Shown: in pieces, positions 40,693 to 48,406 of the stretch
How the letters are laid out: each line of letters opens with the position of its first letter
How positions within the stretch are numbered: the first letter of the stretch is position 1
From: Phycisphaerales bacterium
GTDB taxonomy: Bacteria > Planctomycetota > Phycisphaerae > Phycisphaerales > SM1A02
Length of the DNA: 48,406 bases
Reading direction: 5' to 3'
NCBI GenBank assembly: GCA_009691915.1
Contig: SIAD01000014.1
Coordinates: forward strand, 1-48,406
Notes under the pieces: generated by a model
What the model saw: only the letters and a program-made list of their open reading frames with translations
Told to the model about the DNA's origin: nothing
Databases searched by the model: none
Program-made: the position numbers and the translations under genes

Positions 40693-42009
40693 TTAGTGGA
40701 TCGAGACCGGACCCTGTCGCGGATCCTGGATTGCTCCGTCGCTTCGCGCCACCGGATGCTTCGAGGCGGAGGCGACGATCTCGTCATCTGTCGGCGAAAA
40801 CCGGCTGCCGAGGAGTTGGAGACGGTGGTTCGGATTGCGCCGCTGGCGAATGAGCGGTCGGACGATCCAGACGATCCCGAGGCATCCGAGTGACGAGAGC
40901 CACAGGTACTGCGGAAGTCCGAGGAAGGTCATCGTGGCCGTGGCCGTCAGGAAGAGGAGCGTGGCGGGGATCATCCCCTCCCACGCGAGACTCATCAGCT
41001 GGTCGAAGCGGAATCGCGGGATCGTCCAGCGCACGGCCATGGCGAAGGCGAGCATGAACGCAGTCTTCCCGAGCATGACCGCGACCTGCAGAAGGACCAG
41101 CGCGATCGATCCTGCGGCGGGAAGATCCCATCCGGGGAAGAGTCCGCCCAGCGGGTTGATGCTCCAGCCGCCAAGGAACAGGAGCGAGAAGAACGCCGAG
41201 CCGGTGATCACATGGAAGTACTCGGCAAGGAAGAACATCGCGAAGCGCATCGAGGAGTATTCGGTATGGAAGCCGCCGACGAGTTCGCTCTCTGCTTCCG
41301 CAAGATCAAACGGGGCACGGTTGGCCTCCGCGAGGATGCAGGCGTAGAAGACGATTGCGACTAGCGGCTGCTGCACAAGGTTCCAGCCCATCGCCTGCTG
41401 CGATGCGATGATCTGATAGGGATCAAGACTCCCGGCGGCGAGGATGACGCACAGGACCGCAAGTCCCATGGGAATCTCGTAGGAAATCATCTGCGCGCTC
41501 GCGCGCAGTCCGCCGAGGAACGAGAACTTGCTGTTGCTGGCCCAGCCACCCAGGGCGACGCCGTACACGCCGAGGCTGGCGACGGCGATCAGGTAGATGA
41601 TCCCGACATTGAGATCTGCTCCGGCGATGCGCACTTCGGACCCCATGGTGATCCCGATGTTTGTGAGAAACGAGACCACCGCCGTCGGCAGCGTCGAGAG
41701 GTCGAGCGTGCCGCCCCACGGAATGATGACGAATGCCGCCATCGCGGGGATGATCGAGAGGCCCGGCGCGAGCGTGAAGAGCATCGAGTCGGCGCCCGAG
41801 GGAGTGTGCTCTTCCTTCAAGAGAAACTTGATTCCGTCGGCGATCGGCTGCAGGAGTCCGCGCGGGCCGACGCGATTGGGACCGATCCGGTCCTGCATCC
41901 ACGCGCTCAGTTTTCGTTCCAGCATGACGCCGTACGCGCAGCCGCCCAGAAGCACATGGACCATCACCACGATGACGATCACATTGACGACAAGCTGGGC
42001 AGTCAGCAT
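40693..42009 (-). CDS. nuoH: NADH-quinone oxidoreductase subunit H
   Basis: NuoH is the membrane subunit at the junction of the hydrophilic arm and proton-pumping arm of complex I and helps form the quinone site. The 438-residue polytopic protein has ERKLSAWMQDRIGPNRVGP, the acidic loop AEANRAPFDLAEAESELVGG followed by FHTEYSSMRF, and FGWP-type helices near the end. A soluble tail of about 55 residues follows the last helix. Notably, no other nuo gene is adjacent: carB lies 33 bases upstream and a small ORF then radA downstream. The remaining subunits must be encoded elsewhere. Confidence 0.94.
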   Translation of the reverse strand: MLTAQLVVNVIVIVVMVHVLLGGCAYGVMLERKLSAWMQDRIGPNRVGPRGLLQPIADGIKFLLKEEHTPSGADSMLFTLAPGLSIIPAMAAFVIIPWGGTLDLSTLPTAVVSFLTNIGITMGSEVRIAGADLNVGIIYLIAVASLGVYGVALGGWASNSKFSFLGGLRASAQMISYEIPMGLAVLCVILAAGSLDPYQIIASQQAMGWNLVQQPLVAIVFYACILAEANRAPFDLAEAESELVGGFHTEYSSMRFAMFFLAEYFHVITGSAFFSLLFLGGWSINPLGGLFPGWDLPAAGSIALVLLQVAVMLGKTAFMLAFAMAVRWTIPRFRFDQLMSLAWEGMIPATLLFLTATATMTFLGLPQYLWLSSLGCLGIVWIVRPLIRQRRNPNHRLQLLGSRFSPTDDEIVASASKHPVARSDGAIQDPRQGPVSIH

Positions 42010-42042
42010 GGGGTTTCCGAGTCTATCGGGTCGTGTCGGACT

Positions 42043-45000
42043 CTAACTCGCGGCGAGCTCGGCGGTGCGCGCGACGAGTGGGCCTCTCGCAAGATGCGGG
42101 AAGTAATCCTGAATCGCCGCGACATCCCAGACTCCATCCTGCAGTGCGGTGATCGCCTGCACAGCGGCGCGCGCTCCCGCGACCGTCGTCATGATCGGTG
42201 TCCCTGATCGCACGGCGGATGCGCGAATGCGGCCCTCGTCGGTCTGTCCACCCTTGCGCGTCGGCGTGTTGATGATGAGAGAGATTTCGCCTGAGCGCAC
42301 GAGATCGACGACATTGGGTCGTTGTCCCTCGGCGATCTTGGCGATCATCTGCGTCGCGATGCCGTTGGCGGCGAGGTAGTCGTGCGTCCCGCGGCTGCAC
42401 ACCAGCGAGAACCCTGCAGCGAGGAGGCTGCGGGCGATGTCAATCGATGCCTTCTTGTCGCTCTCGCGCACACTGAGGAACACCTTGCCGACGATGGGGA
42501 GCGTCACTCCCGCCGCCATCTGTGCTTTGGCGAAGGCGACGGCGAGCGAACGATCCGCGCCCATCACTTCTCCGGTCGAGCGCATCTCCGGGCCCAGAAT
42601 CACATCGACGCCGGGGAACTTGGCGAACGGGAACACCGACTCCTTCACCGAGTAGAAGCCCGCGTCTTTGAGCTCCTTCGTCCCGAGCTGGTCAAGCGAG
42701 GCGCCCATCATCAGCTGCGCAGCGATGCGCGCCCACGAGACGCCCTTTGCCTTCGATACAAACGGCGCCGTGCGTGAGGCGCGCGGATTCACTTCGAGGA
42801 TGTAGAGGACATCGTCCTTGCACGCCATCTGAACATTCATGAGGCCGCGCACCCTGAGGCGCGTGGCCAAGGCGATGGCGGCGGCTCGAATCCGCGCGAC
42901 CATCGAATCGGGGAGGGAATATGGTGGAATCGTGCAGGTGGAGTCGCCGGAGTGGATCCCCGCCTCCTCGATGTGCTCCATCACACCGCAGATGATCGCA
43001 CGCGGAGTGCCCGCGGCGACTGTGATCTGGTGCGAGCGGCTCGCCTCGTCGGGGAGAAAGTCGGCGACAACATCGACATCGACCTCGATCGCGTCTGAGA
43101 GGAATCGATCGATGAGGATTGGTCGGTTAGCGAGTTCGCTTACATCAACCGCGTCGGCCATGTACCGCCGCAGGCTCGTTTCGTCGAAGCAGGTTTCCAT
43201 GCCGCGGCCGCCGAGCACATACGAGGGACGCACGAGAACCGGATAGCCGATGCGGGTGGCGATCTCGATTGCGTCGCCGGGGCTGCGCGCGATCCCGCTG
43301 GCGGGTTGCGCCAGGGGTATCTCGTCGAGCATCGCCTTGAAGCGGTCGCGGTCTTCGGCGAGGTCGATGGAGTCGATGCCCGTGCCAATGAGCGGGACTC
43401 CGGCGGCGTGCAGTCCGTGGGCGAGATTGAGCGGTGTTTGTCCACCGAACTGCACGATGACACCCGCGACACTACCGGTGCGACCGGCAACCTCGGTGCC
43501 GCCGCCGTTGAGTCGTTCGATCACATTGAGGACATCCTCCAGAGTGAGCGGCTCGAAGAAAAGGAGGTCGCTGGTGTCGTAGTCGGTCGATACCGTCTCG
43601 GGATTGGAGTTGATCATCACACTCTCAAATCCCATCTCGCTGCAGGCGAACGCCGCCTGGCAACAGCAGTAGTCAAACTCGATCCCCTGCCCGATCCGAT
43701 TGGGGCCGCCGCCGAGGATGATGATTTTCGGCCGTGCGCTGACACGAATCTCGTCGTCGAAGTGCTCACGGCCCGCGATGGTCACGGGCGACTCGTAGGT
43801 TGAGTAGTAGTACGGTGTGATGGCCTCGAACTCCGCCGCGCAGGTATCGACGAGTTTGTAGACCGGTTCAATGCCGAGGCGCTTGCGGTGCGCTCGCACG
43901 GCGAGAATGTTCGTCGTCGTGATGCCGCCGAGATACAGAAAGGCGAGTTGTGCGTCGGAATATCCGAGCTGCTTCGCGCGGCGCAGGGATGTGGGGCTCA
44001 GTGCCTCGAGGCTGCCTGAGGCGCACAGTTCCTCCTCGAACTCGCACAGCTGCGCGATCTGGTCGAGGAACCAGCGGTCGTAGCCGGTCGACGACGCGAT
44101 GTCTTCAAGTGGCCATCCCATCTTGATGGCGTAGCGGACGAAGTACAGGCGACCCTGGCTAGGCACCGCGAGTTTGCGACGGAGCAGTTCGTCGGGGATC
44201 GGCCAGACGGCCTTCGAGCCGTCGGCGAGTTCCTGACTGGATGCGCGCCGACCCGCGAGCCACTTGTCGTTGGCGTCGAGCCCGAGACCGAACCGCTTGA
44301 CTTCCATCGAGCGGATCGCCTTCTGCAGCGCTTCCTTGAAGGTGCGTCCGATCGACATCGCTTCGCCGACCGACTTCATCTGAGTAGTCAGCGTTTCGTC
44401 CGCCTCGGGGAACTTCTCGAAGGTCCAGCGCGGCATCTTCACAACGACATAGTCGATTGACGGTTCGAAGCACGCGCTCGTCGACCCAGTGATGTCGTTG
44501 CGCAGCTCATCGAGCGAGTAGCCGACCGCGAGTTTCGCCGCGATCTTGGCGATTGGGAAACCGGTCGCCTTCGAGGCCAGCGCCGACGAGCGCGAGACGC
44601 GCGGGTTCATCTCGACAACGACCATCTGGCCGCTCACCGGGTTGATCGCAAACTGGACATTCGAGCCGCCGGTTTCCACGCCGACGGCGCGCATGATGGC
44701 GAAGGCCGCATCGCGCATCCGCTGGTATTCGCGGTCGGTGAGCGTCTGGATCGGCGCGACGGTGATCGAATCGCCGGTGTGCACACCCATCGCGTCGATG
44801 TTCTCGATGCCGCACACGACGATGCAGTTGTCCTTGCGGTCGCGGACGACTTCAAGCTCGTACTCCTTCCAGCCAAGCGCGCTCTGGTCGATGAGCACCT
44901 GACCGATCATGCTCGCCGCCAGCCCCCGGCGCACGATGTCCTCGAACTCCTCGAGGTTGTAGGCGATGCCTCCCCCGCTGCCACCCAGCGTGAACGCCGG

Positions 45001-45522
45001 ACGGATGATCGCGGGAAGGCCGATCTCCCCTAGGAACGCATGCGCGTCGTCGAGGGTCGTGACGGTGCGCGCGTGCGGCTGCGCGAGGCCAAGACGCGCC
45101 ACGAGTTCGCGGAAAGCTTCACGGTCTTCGGCCCTTCGGATCGCCTCGCGGCTCGCCCCGATCATTCGGACACCGAAGCGTTCCAGCGCGCCGCTGTCGT
45201 GAAGCGCGCACGCGCAGTTGAGCGCGGTCTGGCCACCAAGAGTCGGGAGCAGGGCATCGACTGGATTCCCCAGCCCCTGCTCCTTCGCGAGGATGCGCTC
45301 GATGGCCGCCGGTGTGATCGGCTCTATGTAAGTCCGGTCGCTGAAGGCCGGATCGGTCATGATCGTTGCGGGGTTGGAGTTGACGAGAACGACGCGGTAG
45401 CCCTCTTCGCGCAGCGCCTTGCACGCCTGTGTCCCGGAGTAGTCGAACTCGCATCCCTGTCCGATGACGATGGGGCCCGAGCCGATGATGAGTATCGTGT
45501 GGATGTCGTCTCTTCGCGGCAT
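42043..45522 (-). CDS. carB: Carbamoyl-phosphate synthase large subunit
   Basis: CarB makes carbamoyl phosphate from bicarbonate, two ATP and ammonia delivered by CarA. From the ATG at 45522 it has 1159 residues, longer than the roughly 1070 of E. coli. Both ATP-grasp halves are present ([19 protein letters not shown] and [19 protein letters not shown] starts), as are [19 protein letters not shown] and [19 protein letters not shown]. The C-terminal MGS-like allosteric domain contains [18 protein letters not shown] at 45543 would add seven residues, but the family N-terminus ([14 protein letters not shown]) begins at the ATG. It leads the long minus-strand run and diverges from plsC. Confidence 0.95.
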   Translation of the reverse strand: MPRRDDIHTILIIGSGPIVIGQGCEFDYSGTQACKALREEGYRVVLVNSNPATIMTDPAFSDRTYIEPITPAAIERILAKEQGLGNPVDALLPTLGGQTALNCACALHDSGALERFGVRMIGASREAIRRAEDREAFRELVARLGLAQPHARTVTTLDDAHAFLGEIGLPAIIRPAFTLGGSGGGIAYNLEEFEDIVRRGLAASMIGQVLIDQSALGWKEYELEVVRDRKDNCIVVCGIENIDAMGVHTGDSITVAPIQTLTDREYQRMRDAAFAIMRAVGVETGGSNVQFAINPVSGQMVVVEMNPRVSRSSALASKATGFPIAKIAAKLAVGYSLDELRNDITGSTSACFEPSIDYVVVKMPRWTFEKFPEADETLTTQMKSVGEAMSIGRTFKEALQKAIRSMEVKRFGLGLDANDKWLAGRRASSQELADGSKAVWPIPDELLRRKLAVPSQGRLYFVRYAIKMGWPLEDIASSTGYDRWFLDQIAQLCEFEEELCASGSLEALSPTSLRRAKQLGYSDAQLAFLYLGGITTTNILAVRAHRKRLGIEPVYKLVDTCAAEFEAITPYYYSTYESPVTIAGREHFDDEIRVSARPKIIILGGGPNRIGQGIEFDYCCCQAAFACSEMGFESVMINSNPETVSTDYDTSDLLFFEPLTLEDVLNVIERLNGGGTEVAGRTGSVAGVIVQFGGQTPLNLAHGLHAAGVPLIGTGIDSIDLAEDRDRFKAMLDEIPLAQPASGIARSPGDAIEIATRIGYPVLVRPSYVLGGRGMETCFDETSLRRYMADAVDVSELANRPILIDRFLSDAIEVDVDVVADFLPDEASRSHQITVAAGTPRAIICGVMEHIEEAGIHSGDSTCTIPPYSLPDSMVARIRAAAIALATRLRVRGLMNVQMACKDDVLYILEVNPRASRTAPFVSKAKGVSWARIAAQLMMGASLDQLGTKELKDAGFYSVKESVFPFAKFPGVDVILGPEMRSTGEVMGADRSLAVAFAKAQMAAGVTLPIVGKVFLSVRESDKKASIDIARSLLAAGFSLVCSRGTHDYLAANGIATQMIAKIAEGQRPNVVDLVRSGEISLIINTPTRKGGQTDEGRIRASAVRSGTPIMTTVAGARAAVQAITALQDGVWDVAAIQDYFPHLARGPLVARTAELAAS

Positions 45523-45542
45523 GCTCAGTCCAAATCTCCCCA

Positions 45543-45550
45543 ACTATAGC
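45543..45550. promoter_or_regulatory. Candidate overlapping divergent -10 elements between carB and plsC
   Basis: The 46-base divergent gap contains a partly palindromic ACTATAGC (45543-45550). Read on the minus strand it offers TATAGT, 20 bases before the carB ATG; on the plus strand it offers TATAGC, 18 bases before the plsC ATG. If both are used, the two promoters compete for the same bases. No clear -35 element is seen on either side. Confidence 0.3.
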
Positions 45551-45568
45551 GGTCGGACGAAGTTTCCG

Positions 45569-46195
45569 ATGGTGTTGCGGATCCTGAGGCCACTGGCCCG
45601 GATCTTCCTTCGCACATGGCACCGTGCGCGGGTGGAGATGGCGGCGCCGGAACGGGCCGGGCAGGCCATCCCGATGCAGGGCGGACTGATCGTCGTCGCC
45701 AACCATGTCTCTGGGATCGATCCTGTCATTGTGCAGGCGTGGTTTCCACGGCCCATCCGCTGGATGATGGAACGGGGGCAGATGGCGTGGGTGGCCAGGC
45801 GGCTCTGGCGCGCGCTCCGGGTGATCCCGGTCGATCCCGCGGGCGGGACGAGCGCGCTGCGCGAGTCGCTGCGCGCGCTGAGCGCTGGCGAAGTGTTGGG
45901 GATCTTTCCCGAGGGGCAGATCGCGCGGCCGCCGGGGAGAGTGCAGGTGTTTCGGCCGGGGCTCGCTGGTCTGGCGAGAAGGACGGCCTCGCCCGTCGCA
46001 GTGTTCGTCCTTGACGGCATCCCCCCCTGCGGCAACCCGTTCGTGAGCCTTGTGCGGCCCAGTCGCGTGCGGATGCGCCTCGTGTCGGTCGTCGCGCCGC
46101 CCGCTGCGGGGGACGAAGCACGCTGGACCGAGGCCATCCGCCAGTCGATGGCTGATGCGCTTCATGTCCCGGCGGATACGCTGACGAGCGAATGA
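45569..46195 (+). CDS. plsC: 1-acyl-sn-glycerol-3-phosphate acyltransferase (PlsC family)
   Basis: This 208-residue membrane-associated acyltransferase would make phosphatidic acid from lysophosphatidic acid. The HX4D catalytic motif is NHVSGIDP (His46, Asp51) and the substrate-binding FPEG box is at 113-116. The N-terminus has a short amphipathic segment. The frame is open to 45464, but that part lies inside carB, so the ATG at 45569 is preferred. The stop codon overlaps the ruvA ATG as ATGA. Some PlsC-fold proteins act on other lysolipids, so the substrate is by family. Confidence 0.88.
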   Translation: MVLRILRPLARIFLRTWHRARVEMAAPERAGQAIPMQGGLIVVANHVSGIDPVIVQAWFPRPIRWMMERGQMAWVARRLWRALRVIPVDPAGGTSALRESLRALSAGEVLGIFPEGQIARPPGRVQVFRPGLAGLARRTASPVAVFVLDGIPPCGNPFVSLVRPSRVRMRLVSVVAPPAAGDEARWTEAIRQSMADALHVPADTLTSE

Positions 46196-46881
46196 TCACG
46201 CGCATCGAAGGGACGCTGGAGGCGATCGACGGCTCGCGCGCGACGGTCGCTTCAGGCGAACTCGCCTACGAGGTGGCGGTACCCAGCGCGGATGTCGCGG
46301 TGCTGCTTGGGCGCAGGGGCGAGCTGGTCGTCTTCCACACGCTCCACTACCTAGAGTCGCAGGGACAGGGGTCGAGTTTCTGGCCCAGGCTCATCGGATT
46401 TCAGAGTGCCAAGGACCGCAAGTTCTTCGAGCTCATCACTTCCGTGAAGGGGATCGGTGTGCGCCGGGCGTTGCGCGCGCTGACGATTCCATTCGGGCGC
46501 ATCGCGGAAGCGATCCTCATGAAGGACCTCGCGCTCCTGACGAGCCTTCCCGAGATCGGCCGCAAGACGGCGGAGACGATGGTGCTCGAACTGCGCGACA
46601 AGATGGATGCCTTTGCGGTGGTCAGCGGTCCGGTGGCCGCGATGGCGACGAAGGGCACGAAGACGGCCGCGAACGCCGCGAAGGCTGCGACCGCAGAGGC
46701 CTCGACGCCACCGACCACTATGGCGACCGTCATGGACGCCGTGAGCGTGCTCGTGCAGCTGGGCGAGAGTCGAATGGATGCCCGTGCGCTCATTGACCGC
46801 GCGATCGAACGGGATCCTGACGCGGCTTCTGCCGACCAACTGGTGGCAGCCGCGCTCGCCGCCAAGGGTGCGCCGCGATGA
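46192..46881 (+). CDS. ruvA: Holliday junction branch migration protein RuvA
   Basis: RuvA tetramers bind four-way junctions and load the RuvB motor. The 229-residue protein has the N-terminal OB domain (ITRIEGTLEAIDGSRATVA), two helix-hairpin-helix elements (ITSVKGIGVRRALRAL and LTSLPEIGRKTAETMVLELRDK), an Ala/Thr-rich linker at about 145-180, and the C-terminal RuvB-binding three-helix domain. The linker accounts for its extra length over E. coli. Both ends overlap neighbours by ATGA (plsC upstream, manC downstream). ruvB and ruvC are not in the window. Confidence 0.94.
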   Translation: MITRIEGTLEAIDGSRATVASGELAYEVAVPSADVAVLLGRRGELVVFHTLHYLESQGQGSSFWPRLIGFQSAKDRKFFELITSVKGIGVRRALRALTIPFGRIAEAILMKDLALLTSLPEIGRKTAETMVLELRDKMDAFAVVSGPVAAMATKGTKTAANAAKAATAEASTPPTTMATVMDAVSVLVQLGESRMDARALIDRAIERDPDAASADQLVAAALAAKGAPR

Positions 46882-47978
46882 CTTCGACATCGGCGGGCCA
46901 CCGATATGCGGTTGTGATGGCCGGCGGGTCGGGAACTCGTCTCTGGCCAATGAGCCGTGCCGATCGGCCCAAGCAACTGATCCCGTTCCTCGGGGGACAG
47001 TCGCTCCTTCAGAAAGCCGCGGCGCGGCTTGATGGAGTGGTCGCGCTGGATCATCGGCTGGTCTGCGCTTCACGGAAGTATGAGAAGGAAGTGCTCGAGG
47101 CGGTTGTGGGCTTGACAGCGAGCAACTTTCTCGGCGAGCCTGAGGGACGCGACACGCTCAACGCCGTGGGATTTGCCGCGGCGGTGCTCCTGGCGCGCGA
47201 CCCGCACGCGGTCTTCATCGTCGTGACGAGCGACCATCTCATTGAGCCTGAGGATGAGTTTGCGAGGCAGGTCGATCTGGGGTTTCGCCTCGTCGAAGCG
47301 GACCCGACACGCATCGTGACCTTTGCGATCACGCCAACATTCGCCGCGACGGCCTACGGGTATGTCGAGTCGGGGGAGGCGATCTCGGGGTTTGCACCGG
47401 CGTGCCGGGCGAAACGGTTCGTCGAGAAACCCGATGCGTCGCGCGCCGCGGAGTTTCTCAGGAGCGGCGCATTCGGGTGGAACAGTGGGATGTTCGTGTT
47501 CAGCGCGGCGACCGCACTCGCGGCCATCGACTGGTTCAAGCCGGAAAACGGTGCGGGGCTTCGGCTCATCGGGGCAGCGGCGCTCAAGACGGACTCCGCC
47601 AGGGTCGTCAGCGAGGTCTATCCATCGCTTGCCAAGATCAGCGTCGATTACGGCCTAATGGAGCCGGCTTCCCGCGACCCGCGCCTATCGGTGTGCGTTG
47701 TGCCGATGGCCGTGTCGTGGAAGGATGTCGGCAGTTGGCCGAGTTATTCGGGCGCGCTCGACGCAGACGCCCATGGGAACCGGTGCAATGCCCGCACGCT
47801 CGGGCTCGACTCACGGAACAATGTGATTGTCAGCGACGACCCGAGCCACATGATCGCGGCCGTCGGAGTCGAGGGTCTCATCATCGTCCACACGCGCGAC
47901 GCGACGCTCGTTTGTCGCGCGGAGGACGCTGAGCGCGTCAAGGAGCTTGCGGCACGGATGCCTCCGGAACTTCGGTAG
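46878..47978 (+). CDS. manC: Mannose-1-phosphate guanylyltransferase (single-domain)
   Basis: This enzyme makes GDP-mannose from GTP and mannose-1-phosphate for glycans. The 366-residue nucleotidyltransferase has the pyrophosphorylase signature MAGGSGTRLWPMSRADRPKQ (14-33), VVTSDHLI, FVEKPD and WNSGMFVF. There is no C-terminal phosphomannose isomerase domain, so it is monofunctional. The ATG overlaps the ruvA stop codon. It could feed the exopolysaccharide locus on the other strand. Confidence 0.92.
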   Translation: MTSTSAGHRYAVVMAGGSGTRLWPMSRADRPKQLIPFLGGQSLLQKAAARLDGVVALDHRLVCASRKYEKEVLEAVVGLTASNFLGEPEGRDTLNAVGFAAAVLLARDPHAVFIVVTSDHLIEPEDEFARQVDLGFRLVEADPTRIVTFAITPTFAATAYGYVESGEAISGFAPACRAKRFVEKPDASRAAEFLRSGAFGWNSGMFVFSAATALAAIDWFKPENGAGLRLIGAAALKTDSARVVSEVYPSLAKISVDYGLMEPASRDPRLSVCVVPMAVSWKDVGSWPSYSGALDADAHGNRCNARTLGLDSRNNVIVSDDPSHMIAAVGVEGLIIVHTRDATLVCRAEDAERVKELAARMPPELR

Positions 47979-47980
47979 CC

Positions 47981-47986
47981 AAGGAG
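47981..47986 (+). promoter_or_regulatory. Shine-Dalgarno sequence of ruvX
   Basis: AAGGAG lies 5 bases before the ATG at 47992, the strongest ribosome binding site in the window, in the 13-base gap after manC. Confidence 0.65.
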
Positions 47987-47991
47987 AGACC

Positions 47992-48406
47992 ATGCGGTAT
48001 CTCGCCATCGACCTAGGTGATCGCCGTACGGGAGTCGCTTGCGGCGATGACATCCTGCGGCTCCCGAGTCCGATCGAAGTGATCGAGGCCGCCAGCCGCG
48101 AGACGCTCTTGAGCCGACTCGACCGGGTAGTGCGCGAGTACGGACCCGACGAACTCGTGATCGGGCTCCCCATCAACATGGACGGGACGGAGGGAACGCG
48201 CGCGAGGCTCTCGCGGGATTTTTCCAGGGAGTGCGAGGCGCGGTTCGGGCTTCCCTGCCACCTGCAGGACGAACGACTGACGAGTTTTGCCGCCGAAGGC
48301 GCGCTTGATCGCAGTGGGAGGACGCACGCTCAGAAGAAGAAGCTCCGCGATGCCCTGGCGGCGTGCGAACTCCTCAAGGATTTCCTCGAGCGCCCGCGTG
48401 GCGACG
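47992..48406 (+). CDS. ruvX: Putative pre-16S rRNA nuclease YqgF (RuvX), truncated by window end
   Basis: About 138 codons are visible and no stop codon is reached before the window ends, so the gene is partial at its 3' end. The RNase H-like fold is shown by IDLGDRRTGVA with its first catalytic Asp, VIGLPINMDGTEG, and DERLTS with the late acidic residue. YqgF matures the 5' end of 16S rRNA and was earlier proposed as a Holliday junction resolvase. It starts 13 bases after manC and lies in the plsC, ruvA, manC run. It is probably nearly complete, as the family is about 140 residues. Confidence 0.93.
   Translation, partial: MRYLAIDLGDRRTGVACGDDILRLPSPIEVIEAASRETLLSRLDRVVREYGPDELVIGLPINMDGTEGTRARLSRDFSRECEARFGLPCHLQDERLTSFAAEGALDRSGRTHAQKKKLRDALAACELLKDFLERPRGD

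Noticed and set aside
45119-46165. A 348-codon minus-strand frame across the carB start and plsC
   Set aside because: It overlaps two genes with clear family motifs in other frames and shows low-complexity His/Arg/Pro composition.

Overview
The window looks like a chromosomal segment from a GC-rich Planctomycetota bacterium, most likely class Phycisphaerae. This is inferred from gene content and no marker gene was compared. The supporting features are lysine synthesis through DapL, a Gly-rich secretin, an exosortase/EpsI exopolysaccharide locus, a Gfo/Idh/MocA oxidoreductase, a division cluster reduced to rsmH, ftsL and ftsI, and scarce Shine-Dalgarno sequences. Coding density is extreme: no stretch over 300 bases lacks a gene, and the longest gene-free gap is about 137 bases (13666-13802). 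I see no tRNA, rRNA, insertion sequence, prophage, CRISPR array or clear hairpin terminator.

Layout. (1) 28-3031, plus: M42 peptidase, a small SAM methyltransferase and dapL. (2) 3039-5428, minus: a secreted esterase and rlmE, diverging from a plus-strand lipoprotein (5483-6367). (3) 6384-13665, minus, read right to left: a TPR/Gly-rich secretin, a STAS anti-sigma antagonist, an RsbW-type anti-sigma kinase, a Gfo/Idh/MocA oxidoreductase, endonuclease IV fused in frame to a TPR lipoprotein, and queF. (4) 13803-22082, plus: carA, priA, sucA, sucB and a small lipoprotein. (5) 22111-45522, minus, read right to left: carB, nuoH, a 70-residue ORF, radA, pyrB, a Wza-like exporter, an exosortase, an EpsI protein, a 1604-residue TPR protein, a Wzc-like protein, a WecA-like transferase, rsmH, a LysM protein, ftsL and ftsI. 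These fifteen genes are separated by 66 bases or less, and several overlap. (6) 45569 to the end, plus: plsC, ruvA, manC and ruvX, the last cut by the window edge.

How the genes work together. Block 5 holds an envelope programme. WecA-like GlcNAc-1-phosphate transfer starts a glycan, the Wzc and Wza homologues handle chain length and export, exosortase plus EpsI anchor or process surface proteins, and the same directional run continues into septal cell-wall genes. ManC in block 6 could supply GDP-mannose. carA, carB and pyrB start pyrimidine synthesis but are scattered over about 31 kb. sucA and sucB encode two parts of 2-oxoglutarate dehydrogenase; E3 is not here. radA, priA, ruvA, ruvX and nfo are repair and recombination genes placed in unrelated transcription units.

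The points most worth following are the endonuclease IV/TPR-lipoprotein reading frame, the Wzc homologue lacking its Walker A lysine, a long disordered insert inside the first SLBB domain of the Wza homologue, the exosortase locus running into the division genes, a LysM membrane protein between rsmH and ftsL, a perfect 13-bp tandem array at the rsmH stop codon, and -10-like hexamers only 6 to 9 bases before several operon-leading start codons.
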